NCBI RefSeq assembly: GCF_003095655.1
Contig: NZ_CP029151.1
Coordinates: 1,549,001-1,613,000 of the forward strand
Reading direction: 5' to 3'
From: Dokdonia sp. Dokd-P16
GTDB taxonomy: Bacteria; Bacteroidota; Bacteroidia; Flavobacteriales; Flavobacteriaceae
DNA length: 64,000 nt
Position numbers and translations under genes: made by a program. The notes below the pieces were generated by a model. That model saw only the letters and a program-made list of their open reading frames with translations, had not been told where the DNA came from and made no database searches. Below, piece by piece: positions 54,922 to 63,155 of this stretch (within the stretch, counting starts at the first letter, position 1; every line of letters starts with the position of its first letter).

Positions 54922-55686
54922 ATGAAAATTATCTCTTATAACGTAAACGGTATCCGTGCAGCTTTGCGCAAAGATTTTGCCACCTGGTTGCAACACACAG
55001 ATCCAGATGTGGTGCTGTTGCAAGAGACAAAAGCAACACCAGATCAAGTAGATACAGCAGTTTTTGAAAGTCTGGGTTATGAGCATTACTGGTTCAGCGC
55101 ACAAAAAAAAGGATACAGTGGTGTGGCTATTCTCACGAAGAAAACACCTAAAAATGTAGTGTATGGAACGGGAATCGAATCCATGGATTTTGAAGGTAGA
55201 AATATAAGAGTGGACTTTGATGATGTTTCTGTGATGAGCATGTACTTGCCATCTGGAACAAATATTGCCCGTCTAGAGCATAAACTGGAATACATGTCGT
55301 TATTACAAGATTATGTAAACGAGATCAAGCAAGATGTTCCAAATCTTGTGATAGGTGGAGATTACAATATTTGTCACGAAGCTATAGATATTCACGATCC
55401 CGTACGTAATAAAAACGTAAGCGGATTTTTACCTGTAGAGCGTGAGTGGATAAGTAACTTTATGGACAGTGGTTTTATAGACTCTTTCCGTCATCTTAAC
55501 AAAGAGCCAGACAACTACACATGGTGGAGTTATCGAGCAAATGCGCGAGCAAATAACAAAGGATGGCGCATTGATTATAACATGGTAAGTGAGCCTCTTA
55601 AAAATAATATTGAACGTGCTGTGATTCTCTCTGATGCTGTGCATAGTGATCACTGTCCGCACATGGTAGAATTAAAATTATCTTAA
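54922..55686 (+). CDS. xth: Exodeoxyribonuclease III
   Basis: 254 aa. AP endonuclease/3'-5' exonuclease of base-excision repair, Mg2+-dependent, cytosolic. Motifs of the family in order: NGIRAALRK, QETKATPDQ, YSGVAILTKK, MYLPSGTN, GGDYNICHEAIDIH, WWSYRANARANNKGWRIDY and SDHCPHMVELK with the catalytic Asp-His pair. Normal length. Begins close to a divergent outer-membrane gene and is followed after five bases by an OmpA lipoprotein gene. Confidence 0.95.
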   Translation: MKIISYNVNGIRAALRKDFATWLQHTDPDVVLLQETKATPDQVDTAVFESLGYEHYWFSAQKKGYSGVAILTKKTPKNVVYGTGIESMDFEGRNIRVDFDDVSVMSMYLPSGTNIARLEHKLEYMSLLQDYVNEIKQDVPNLVIGGDYNICHEAIDIHDPVRNKNVSGFLPVEREWISNFMDSGFIDSFRHLNKEPDNYTWWSYRANARANNKGWRIDYNMVSEPLKNNIERAVILSDAVHSDHCPHMVELKLS

Positions 55687-55691
55687 AAAAA

Positions 55692-56684
55692 ATGAATACA
55701 ATGTTTAAAAAATCCCTTCTTATAATACTTGCGATAAGCGCACTTACTTCTTGCGTTCCTGCAAAAAAGTTTAAAGATCTTGAAGCAAGCTATAGCAGGT
55801 TGCGCAAGGATAATCGTAGCCTTGAGGATAATGTAAAGGACTTAAAAGCTGAGCTTAAAAAGACGAACGCAGTTTATGATAAAGTCTCAAAAGATTTAGG
55901 CTCAAGTATAATTAGAGTAGAGGAGTTAGAAGGGGAGTACGCTTCCGCGAAAGCTAATCTAGAACAACTACAAGCAAGTTATAACGCACTAGAATCTAAT
56001 AGTAGTGCGACTATAGCCGAAAATTCTCAGAAAAACAGACAACTTCTAGCCGAACTAGAGACAAAGCAAAATGATCTTGCTGAAAAAACTGCTGCTCTTG
56101 AAGCGGAACGTACTCGTCTTGAAAAGTTACAAAAGGATCTAGCAGAACGCTCTGCGAGAGTAGATGAGCTAGAAGGTGTAATCGCAGCAAAAGATGCTAC
56201 AATGAGAGCGCTTAAAGAATCTATCTCAAAAGCACTTACAGACTTTGAAGGAAAAGGACTTACCGTAGAGCAACGTGATGGTAAGGTATATGTGTCGCTA
56301 GAAAACAAGCTTTTATTTGATTCTGGTAGCTGGACCGTAGGTGCAAATGGGACAAAGGCGGTAAAGCAACTAGGTAGCGTACTTGCAGATAACCCGGACA
56401 TCGCAGTGCTTATCGAGGGACATACAGATAATGTGCCTTACGGAGGTAGCGGAAATCTAGCTGGTAACTGGGATCTATCTGCTAAAAGAGCGACAGCTAT
56501 TGTTGAAATTTTACGCACAAATAGGAATATAGACCCTAAAAACCTAACAGCAGCAGGCCGTGGAGAATATGCTCCCGTAGCTGAAAATGATACCGCAGAG
56601 AACAAAGCAAAAAATAGACGTATAGAAGTAATCCTAACACCTAAGCTTGATGAGGTGACTGCTTTGCTTAATGATATTGATTAG
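55692..56684 (+). CDS. OmpA-family lipoprotein with coiled coil
   Basis: About 330 aa. Signal peptide with lipobox LTSC (MFKKSLLIILAISALTSC), then a coiled coil (about residues 25-165, ARVDELEGVIAAKDATMRAL), then a C-terminal OmpA-like peptidoglycan-binding domain (about 200-320): LFDSGSWTV, LIEGHTDNVPYGG, LSAKRATAIVEILRTN and GRGEYAPVAENDTAENKAKNRRIEVIL. It probably ties the outer membrane to the cell wall. The ATG at 55701 would remove three residues and looks equally good. A one-mismatch palindrome encodes ASAKA in the coiled coil. Confidence 0.9.
   Translation: MNTMFKKSLLIILAISALTSCVPAKKFKDLEASYSRLRKDNRSLEDNVKDLKAELKKTNAVYDKVSKDLGSSIIRVEELEGEYASAKANLEQLQASYNALESNSSATIAENSQKNRQLLAELETKQNDLAEKTAALEAERTRLEKLQKDLAERSARVDELEGVIAAKDATMRALKESISKALTDFEGKGLTVEQRDGKVYVSLENKLLFDSGSWTVGANGTKAVKQLGSVLADNPDIAVLIEGHTDNVPYGGSGNLAGNWDLSAKRATAIVEILRTNRNIDPKNLTAAGRGEYAPVAENDTAENKAKNRRIEVILTPKLDEVTALLNDID
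55939..55954. repeat. Dispersed palindrome, one-mismatch coding copy (ASAKA)
   Basis: ACGCTTCCGCGAAAGC in the OmpA lipoprotein gene. Confidence 0.6.
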
Positions 56685-56744
56685 ATAAAACGAGAGTTCT
56701 ATAGTTGTACAAAGACGCAATGATTTGCGTCAAATCCAATACTT

Positions 56745-57779
56745 ATGAAATACACAACAATACCAAATACAGATATAAAAGTTTCAAAAATTTGTTTGGG
56801 GTCAATGACTTGGGGTCGCCAGAACACGGAGGCTGAAGGTCATGAGCAAATGAATTATGCACTTACACAAGGCGTAAACTTTATTGATACGGCAGAGATG
56901 TATAGCGTGCCTTTTCAAGAGAAAACCTATGGTGCAACAGAAAAGGTGATAGGTACTTGGCTTGCTAAAAATAAGAACCGAGATCAGATTGTTCTTGCTT
57001 CAAAGATTACTGGACCTAGCCCAACATTTGCTTCTGTAAGAGATAATCTTGGGTTTTCTAAAGAAGCTATTGATGATGCATTGCACAAGAGTTTAAAACG
57101 TCTCCAAACCGATTATCTTGATTTATACCAACTGCACTGGCCAGAACGTAACACAAATTTCTTTGGAAAATTAGGATATGTTCATAATGATGATGAGCAG
57201 TGGAATGATAATATTGCAGAGATTCTTGAATCTCTAGACACCTATGTAAAGCAAGGAAAAATTAGAAATATAGGACTGTCTAACGAGTCTCCTTTTGGTT
57301 TGATGCGTTTTATAGAAGAAGCTAGAAAAGGTGCGCCAAAGGTGGTTACTGTTCAAAATCCTTATAATCTTCTTAATAGAAAAGACGAGATAGGACTTAC
57401 AGAAGGCTTACATCGGGAGGATGTAGGTTTACTGCCGTATTCTCCTCTTGGTTTTGGTCAATTAACAGGAAAGTATCTAGACGGTTATCCAGAAGATGCG
57501 CGTGTGACTTTGTTTCCTAACTATAATCGTTACCACAACGATAATGCATTTGAAGCAACACGCCGTTATAAAAAAATTGCAGATGACCACGGTTTAAGTC
57601 TAACTCAAATGGCACTTGCATTTGTAACAGATAGGCCTTTTGTGACTGGTAATATCATTGGAGCGACGAGTATGGAGCAACTTAAAGAAAACATTGGTAG
57701 TGCAGATATTACACTTTCTGAAGAGGTTTTAAAAGCGATAGACGAGGTGCACACAGCAATACCAAACCCTGCACCATAA
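56745..57779 (+). CDS. Aldo/keto reductase
   Basis: 344 aa, (beta/alpha)8 NADPH-dependent reductase. Catalytic residues in the usual places: FIDTAEMYSVPF (Asp and Tyr), LASKITGP (Lys), LYQLHWPERN (His). C-terminal cofactor motif NIIGATSMEQLKENI. Similar in style to Tas, an E. coli protein of this family. Substrate unknown; cytosolic. Confidence 0.93.
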   Translation: MKYTTIPNTDIKVSKICLGSMTWGRQNTEAEGHEQMNYALTQGVNFIDTAEMYSVPFQEKTYGATEKVIGTWLAKNKNRDQIVLASKITGPSPTFASVRDNLGFSKEAIDDALHKSLKRLQTDYLDLYQLHWPERNTNFFGKLGYVHNDDEQWNDNIAEILESLDTYVKQGKIRNIGLSNESPFGLMRFIEEARKGAPKVVTVQNPYNLLNRKDEIGLTEGLHREDVGLLPYSPLGFGQLTGKYLDGYPEDARVTLFPNYNRYHNDNAFEATRRYKKIADDHGLSLTQMALAFVTDRPFVTGNIIGATSMEQLKENIGSADITLSEEVLKAIDEVHTAIPNPAP

Positions 57780-57803
57780 TAAAAGTAATGTACTAGTAAA
57801 CTT

Positions 57804-57833
57804 AAAAGACACGCTGTAAAGTGTGTCTTTTTC
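57804..57833. terminator. Terminator between the aldo/keto reductase and M23 peptidase genes
   Basis: AAAAGACAC (57804-57812), loop of ten bases, GTGTCTTTT (57823-57831), then TCTTTT. It precedes a palindrome copy at 57839-57856. Confidence 0.7.
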
Positions 57834-57838
57834 TTTTC

Positions 57839-57856
57839 ACGCTTTCGCGAAAGCGT
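57839..57856. repeat. Dispersed palindrome, intergenic copy
   Basis: Full 18-bp copy between convergent genes, just after the terminator. Confidence 0.92.
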
Positions 57857-57872
57857 AATTATCTACTTAAAA

Positions 57873-59018
57873 TCATGTAAATGGAACGGGCTTTATAGCA
57901 GTTTTATATAGATATCCTTGTAAGCTATCATGAGTACGTATATGAAACCAGTTACCCGTTTTTTCTAATAGCAGAACAGTGTCTCTTCTCTTCAATGTGC
58001 CTACTCTTTCTGAAGTTGAAGTTGGTGATAATCGCATCGTACCATTATTTTTAAGAACTCCTAAATTGCTAGAGAGCGAATCTAAAATTGTGGGCATTTC
58101 CGTTTGTTTAATATATGGATATGGGTTAATAGCTCCCGTACGATTATAAATGCCAAAATGTAAATGTGGAGGTGTCGTTCTGGCATTCCCAGTATTGCCT
58201 ACTAACCCAAGTGTATCTCCTATTTTCACGCGCTTTCCAGTCGTAGCGATGATGCTATCTAAGTGCGCATAATAAAGGGACTGGCCAAAAATGCCATCAC
58301 GTAACCACAGCTGTTTACCTCCTAGACCGCGATTACCTGTGGAGGATACCATACCATCAGTAATTGCTACGACGGGGGTTCCTCTTGCTGCGAAAATATC
58401 TACACCCTCATGGCTACGTTTACCGCCACTTCTAGAAGCTCCCCAGAAGCTTTGAATGGCCTTATTATCTTTTCCGCTTACTGGAAAGCCGTACTGTGGT
58501 GTTGTGTAAATTTTTAATGTAAAGGATGAGTTTGTGCCTATTTCAGGCTGTATGAGGAGTGTGTATAATCCTGACGCCGTAATTTTGGTAGTAAATTTTC
58601 TCTCATTAGGAGCATTAGATAATCTAGGCGTTGGATTTATTATAGAATCATTCTCCCATGTAAAAAGGTCAAGAAATATGGCGGTTGAGTCTACGTTGTT
58701 TTCAACTTCCGCATGAAAAATCTCACCTGCAGCGAGTGTGAATGTATAGCGGTAAGGGATCAAATTGTTAGAAGAATAAGTCCCTACAGTGGTATACGGA
58801 AGACCCGAGAGTACGTTTTGGTCTTTAGGTAGTACTTTTTTTTGATACGCTTTCGCGAAAGCGGAATTCCAAGAGTTATAAATACTATCATCTTTCTCAA
58901 AGCCACGAGCATAAACTTCGCGAGCCGAAGGTTGCGTGATGGCATCTGTGGCTTTTTGAATTTGATTACAGCTTATTATGGCAAGAAGTAATAAAGTGTA
59001 TAGAATCTTTTTAAGCAT
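57873..59018 (-). CDS. M23-family (LytM) peptidase lipoprotein with SH3b domain
   Basis: 381 aa. Lipoprotein signal with IISC (MLKKILYTLLLLAIISCNQ). The LytM peptidase domain (about residues 190-300) has HEGVDIFAARGTPVVAITDG (first His and Asp ligands), HLDSI and PPHLHFGIYN (H-x-H). It should cleave peptidoglycan cross-links or other glycine-containing peptides in the envelope. The C-terminus (about 320-380, MRLSPTSTSERVGTLKRRDTVLLL) is a bacterial SH3 domain. A palindrome core encodes AFAKA after about residue 50. Confidence 0.92.
   Translation of the reverse strand: MLKKILYTLLLLAIISCNQIQKATDAITQPSAREVYARGFEKDDSIYNSWNSAFAKAYQKKVLPKDQNVLSGLPYTTVGTYSSNNLIPYRYTFTLAAGEIFHAEVENNVDSTAIFLDLFTWENDSIINPTPRLSNAPNERKFTTKITASGLYTLLIQPEIGTNSSFTLKIYTTPQYGFPVSGKDNKAIQSFWGASRSGGKRSHEGVDIFAARGTPVVAITDGMVSSTGNRGLGGKQLWLRDGIFGQSLYYAHLDSIIATTGKRVKIGDTLGLVGNTGNARTTPPHLHFGIYNRTGAINPYPYIKQTEMPTILDSLSSNLGVLKNNGTMRLSPTSTSERVGTLKRRDTVLLLEKTGNWFHIRTHDSLQGYLYKTAIKPVPFT
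58847..58863. repeat. Dispersed palindrome, coding copy (AFAKA)
   Basis: ACGCTTTCGCGAAAGCG in the M23 peptidase gene, 1 kb from the previous copy. Confidence 0.9.
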
Positions 59019-59140
59019 AGCAGCTACCGTGCAGAAAAGGTGCCATGTGTATGTAAGAAACAGTCAGATGTTAACGCAATTGATTATAAATGGACGTTTT
59101 TAATTACTCCTAGAAAATGATTGAAATTTAAAGAAGAAGT

Positions 59141-60511
59141 TTATCCAAAAAGGTGCCTCACGACATCATGGACTTTTGCAACTTTAATCACATTGATGTG
59201 ATAATTAGTGTCAGGTATTTTGCAATATTTTGAAATCACGATGCTTGTAAAACCTAGTTTTTCTGCCTCTACGATGCGTTGTTCAATACGATTTACGGGC
59301 CGAACTTCTCCTGCGAGACCTATCTCTGCCGCAAAACACATGGATTTATCTACAGGTATATCTACGTTGCTCGATAATACTGCTGCTACCACTGCAAGAT
59401 CTATAGCAGGATCATCTACAGTGATTCCTCCAGTCACGTTGAGAAAAACATCTTTTGCGCCTAGTTTGAAACCTGCTCGTTTTTCTAATACAGCGAGAAG
59501 CATATTGAGTCGCTTTACATTGTATCCTGTTGAGCTACGTTGTGGTGTTCCATACACTGCAGTGCTCACAAGCGCTTGAATCTCAATCATAAGCGGTCGC
59601 ATACCTTCCATCGTGGTTGCGATTGCTGTCCCGCTCAAGTCTTCATCATTTTTTGAAATGAGAATCTCACTTGGATTGCTCACCTCTCTCAACCCTGAGC
59701 CCTGCATCTCATAAATACCTAGTTCGCTAGTGCTCCCAAAACGGTTTTTGTGTGCTCTTAAAATTCTATAAACATGGTTGCGATCTCCTTCAAATTGAAG
59801 AACGGTATCTACCATGTGTTCAAGAATTTTTGGGCCAGCGATGTTTCCATCTTTTGTGATGTGACCTATAAGAATCACAGGTGTTGCTGTTTCCTTAGCA
59901 AATCGTATCAGCTCTGAAGTGGTTTCACGTATTTGTGAGATACTTCCAGCGGTACTTTCTATATGATCAGAATGTAGCGTTTGTATAGAGTCTATAATCA
60001 CAATATCTGGCTGCATCTCTTCTATGTGCCTAAAGATATTTTGAGTTTTTGTCTCTGTAAGAATATAACACTGGTCGCTTTCTGGATTAATACGCTCAGC
60101 ACGCATTTTTATTTGCTGCTGACTTTCCTCTCCAGAGACGTAGAGTGTTTTGTAAGGTAGCGCTAGTGATATCTGTAATAGCAAAGTACTTTTTCCTATT
60201 CCAGGTTCTCCACCTAGAAGAGTAAGCGATCCAGGAACTAAGCCACCACCTAGAACACGGTTAAGTTCTCCGTTTTTAGTATTCATTCTAGCCTCAGAAG
60301 CGGTAGAAATATCGGCAATCTTAAGGGGTTTACTGGTGCGTGTAAGTCCAGAAACCTTTGCAGTTTCAGACTTCCAGTCCTTTTTGTCTACTTTTTGTAC
60401 AACCTCTTCAACAATGGTATTCCATTGCTTGCAAGCATTACACTGGCCTTGCCACTTGGCATGCTGTGTGCCACAGTTCTGACAGAAAAAGGTAGTTTTT
60501 GTTTTGGCCAT
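59141..60511 (-). CDS. radA: DNA repair protein RadA
   Basis: 456 aa, RecA-related helicase-like ATPase that helps branch migration during recombination; cytosolic. N-terminal zinc finger CQNCGTQHAKWQGQCNACKQW; Walker A GGEPGIGKSTLLLQ; the RadA-specific KNRFGST motif; C-terminal Lon protease-like domain (about residues 285-456: DVFLNVTGGITVDDPAIDLAVVAAVLSS, lacking the catalytic serine context of true proteases). Consensus -7 element upstream. Confidence 0.97.
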   Translation of the reverse strand: MAKTKTTFFCQNCGTQHAKWQGQCNACKQWNTIVEEVVQKVDKKDWKSETAKVSGLTRTSKPLKIADISTASEARMNTKNGELNRVLGGGLVPGSLTLLGGEPGIGKSTLLLQISLALPYKTLYVSGEESQQQIKMRAERINPESDQCYILTETKTQNIFRHIEEMQPDIVIIDSIQTLHSDHIESTAGSISQIRETTSELIRFAKETATPVILIGHITKDGNIAGPKILEHMVDTVLQFEGDRNHVYRILRAHKNRFGSTSELGIYEMQGSGLREVSNPSEILISKNDEDLSGTAIATTMEGMRPLMIEIQALVSTAVYGTPQRSSTGYNVKRLNMLLAVLEKRAGFKLGAKDVFLNVTGGITVDDPAIDLAVVAAVLSSNVDIPVDKSMCFAAEIGLAGEVRPVNRIEQRIVEAEKLGFTSIVISKYCKIPDTNYHINVIKVAKVHDVVRHLFG

Positions 60512-60530
60512 AAAATGAGTAATCTGCTTG

Positions 60531-60538
60531 CAAAATTA
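60531..60538 (-). promoter_or_regulatory. -7 element of radA
   Basis: TAATTTTG on the minus strand, consensus TAnnTTTG, 19 bases before the ATG at 60511. Confidence 0.45.
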
Positions 60539-60631
60539 GAGAATCAAACCTTCTATTAAAATTAATTTGATTTAAATAATATGTAAACTATAGCGCAAGA
60601 GTACGCTATAAAAAGTGGATATTATAAGTGA

Positions 60632-61777
60632 TTAATAGCCAAAGTCTTGTTTGATCTGATCTGCTCTATCTAGCATTAAATCCTTAGTAAGAAATGATAC
60701 TTCTTCTAGTAGAAAAGCATTTTGATATGCGCGCATTGCCTTTTTAGGTTCTCCAGATTTCTCTAGTGATAGTGCAAGGTAGTAGTTTCCTAGCATAGTT
60801 TCTGGGTATTGCTTGCGAGCAACTTTTCCAAGTTCTTCAAGGCCTTCCCAGTCTCCTTTTTTCTCTAGCGCTGTAGATGTGGCTATAAAATCATTAACGC
60901 GTATAGGGTCATCTAGGCCAAAAAGCGTTTTTACCGTTGCATACTTATCTATGAGATAATTAAAAGGAGACTCGCTAGGTAGTATCTTCTCTTTGTACTC
61001 TTTTTTACTAATAGGGCGATAAATAGAAAACATGTTTTCTAGCGCCTTTGGTATAGCGCGACCCACGAGTGAGTAGTGCGTTGCTCCGTCAAAATTGTCA
61101 AAAGTATATTGAACATTCTCATTTTGGACCTGTTTGATCTGAGCATCTAGTTGAATAATAGGATCGCGTAGTACACTTATATCGTCACTTGCGGTTGCGA
61201 GGTAATAGAATATTTTTTGCTGTGCCTGTCCTAATCTAGCAACAAGACGCTCTTCCATTTGTGGTGCGAGATCTGGACTTAAAGAAATGTATCCTTGAAA
61301 AAGTGCGGGATCTTTCATTAAATAGTAATTCATAAAATTTGCGGTCATATCATGACCTACTGCGATTCTAAAAGTACTAGTTCTGTAATTTTCATCAAGA
61401 TAAGGCATTACTTCTAAGCCTAAAAATTCAAAGAAAGAAGCTCCGGTATCAGATGGGAGGTTGCTTACATCATCATAAAAGGTGTCATCATCTCTACTGT
61501 CTACTTGATTAATGCCTACTACAATTACTTGTGGCATTTCTTCCCAGTAGCTATAATAATCTACATTACCAGCCACGGGTTCAAATAGGTAGTCACCATC
61601 CATAACTACAATTACAGGATATGATTTTTCTATATTCTCGTCATAATTGCGAGGTAACTGTATTTTAAGCTGTCTGGCTGTGCCTAGAATTTCTGATTGA
61701 ATCTCTTTATAATCAATTTGAGAAGAAGCTAGTACACTGTAAATACAGAGTATTAGGGTAAGTAGGTTTGTTTTCAT
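60632..61777 (-). CDS. Esterase-D-like alpha/beta-hydrolase protein lacking the serine nucleophile
   Basis: 381 aa. Signal peptide MKTNLLTLILCIYSVLASSQ, so periplasmic or envelope. Residues about 25-260 follow the esterase D/PF00756 pattern: LKIQLPRNYDENIEKSYPVIVVMDGDYLFE and FLGLEVMPYLDENYRTSTFRIAVGHDMTANFMNYYL. In the nucleophile elbow, where the family has G-H-S-x-G/A, this protein has G141-H-D143-M-T; the codon is GAT, not serine. About residues 330-380 form a TPR-like helical repeat (LGNYYLALSLEKSGEPKKAMRAYQ). It could be a pseudoenzyme, or use Asp as in dehalogenases. It follows the flippase gene by 47 bases. Confidence 0.8.
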   Translation of the reverse strand: MKTNLLTLILCIYSVLASSQIDYKEIQSEILGTARQLKIQLPRNYDENIEKSYPVIVVMDGDYLFEPVAGNVDYYSYWEEMPQVIVVGINQVDSRDDDTFYDDVSNLPSDTGASFFEFLGLEVMPYLDENYRTSTFRIAVGHDMTANFMNYYLMKDPALFQGYISLSPDLAPQMEERLVARLGQAQQKIFYYLATASDDISVLRDPIIQLDAQIKQVQNENVQYTFDNFDGATHYSLVGRAIPKALENMFSIYRPISKKEYKEKILPSESPFNYLIDKYATVKTLFGLDDPIRVNDFIATSTALEKKGDWEGLEELGKVARKQYPETMLGNYYLALSLEKSGEPKKAMRAYQNAFLLEEVSFLTKDLMLDRADQIKQDFGY

Positions 61778-61824
61778 GTGGGAATAACTTTTTAGTTATT
61801 AGGATAGTCCTAAAATATAAAAAA

Positions 61825-62781
61825 TTACCGTCTTTTAATGAGTAGCAAGATAAGTGCGCAAATGCCGCCTATAATTACATTAAAAATAGTTTGAGTTCCC
61901 CAGAGGAGCCAGCCAAAGGTTGCACCATCCTCAAATCCAAAAAAAGTGAATATTGCCGCCATAGCTATGGGATATAAACCCATTCCTGCATTTGTAGCAC
62001 TCATTGCAAATGCACCTATTACAAAGGAAGCAAGAATAACTCCTAGTGGAGCCTCTGCAGTGCCAGGTACCGTAAATTTCATGATCCAAAACATACCTAT
62101 ATACATACCCCATATAAACAAGGTGTGTAGTATAAATGCAGTGTTATGCTGCATGTTTAGAATACTTCTTACCCCATCAAGAAGTCCGAGTCCAAAGTTT
62201 CTAATCTTCTGAATAAAAGGATGTGAGGACTTTTTAAGTAATCGCAAGCCAAAGATTCCAGCAGTAAGACCTACAGCAAGTAGTATGATAAAACCAGTGG
62301 GGTTTGCATTTTCTTTAAAGTAAGCTATGAGTGCTGTAGATTGTAAGACTACGGCTGTAGTCATGATGAGAAGCAGTACAATAAGATCTGCAATGCGCTC
62401 TGCTACAATAGTTCCAAAGGCTTTCTCAAAAGGAATGCCGTCTGTTTTTGAAAGGCTTACACCTCTTAAAACCTCCCCAGATCTAATGATGAAGGTATTT
62501 GCAAAATAGCCAATCATAATAGCCATGAAACTGGTAATAAATTTAGGCTTGTAACTTAAAGGTTCTAGTAGGTATTTCCAGCGGTATGCTCTAGAAAAAT
62601 GACTTAATAAACCAAATAGCAGCGAGATAATAATCCATAAAGGATTGACCATTTTTATTGCTTCCCACATGTCGCTGCGCTCTACCGCAGTCATTTTACT
62701 GAGTTGGTACCAAACCAAAAAAACTCCCACAAGTGGGAGTATAATTTTAAGTGCGAGACTTTTATGTTTATTACTTATCAA
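61825..62781 (-). CDS. Lysylphosphatidylglycerol synthase-type flippase (LPG_synthase_TM family)
   Basis: 318 aa integral membrane protein with eight or so hydrophobic helices. The FSRAYRWKYLLEPL and GEVLRGVSLSKTDGIPFEKAFGTIVAERIADL blocks are the signature of the lysylphosphatidylglycerol synthase transmembrane family (also called UPF0104), whose members flip lipids or act with glycosyltransferases. It lacks the aminoacyl-transferase domain. The start is TTG at 62781, two bases after the panD stop; no closer Met exists before residue 30. Confidence 0.85.
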   Translation of the reverse strand: MISNKHKSLALKIILPLVGVFLVWYQLSKMTAVERSDMWEAIKMVNPLWIIISLLFGLLSHFSRAYRWKYLLEPLSYKPKFITSFMAIMIGYFANTFIIRSGEVLRGVSLSKTDGIPFEKAFGTIVAERIADLIVLLLIMTTAVVLQSTALIAYFKENANPTGFIILLAVGLTAGIFGLRLLKKSSHPFIQKIRNFGLGLLDGVRSILNMQHNTAFILHTLFIWGMYIGMFWIMKFTVPGTAEAPLGVILASFVIGAFAMSATNAGMGLYPIAMAAIFTFFGFEDGATFGWLLWGTQTIFNVIIGGICALILLLIKRR

Positions 62782-62783
62782 CG

Positions 62784-63134
62784 TTAGTTGAGCAAGTTTG
62801 TTTCTTCATTAGGGAAGCATAAAGTAGGTTTAAACTTTTTAGCTTCTTCTACTTCCATAAAGGCGTATACAATTAAGATAAGCGTATCTCCTTTTGCAAC
62901 TTTACGAGCAGCAGCACCGTTTAGGGTGATTTCTCCACTCTTTCTTGGTCCAGGGATTGCATACGTCTCAAGACGTTCTCCGTTTGTTACGTTTACAATT
63001 TGTACACGTTCTCCTTCAATTATGTTTGAAGCGTCCATCAAGTCTTCATCAATGGTAATACTTCCAATATAATGTAACTCGGCACCCGTTACTTTAACGC
63101 GGTGTATTTTTGATTTTACAACATTTACTAGCAT
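62784..63134 (-). CDS. panD: Aspartate 1-decarboxylase
   Basis: 116 aa. Makes beta-alanine from L-aspartate for pantothenate and coenzyme A. Made as an inactive pro-protein that cleaves itself between Gly24 and Ser25 (HYIGS in the visible sequence) to form the catalytic pyruvoyl group. Other conserved blocks: [48 protein letters not shown]. It lies between panC and the flippase with 21- and 2-base gaps. Confidence 0.97.
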   Translation of the reverse strand: MLVNVVKSKIHRVKVTGAELHYIGSITIDEDLMDASNIIEGERVQIVNVTNGERLETYAIPGPRKSGEITLNGAAARKVAKGDTLILIVYAFMEVEEAKKFKPTLCFPNEETNLLN

Positions 63135-63155
63135 AGTGCAAAGGTAATAATAAGT

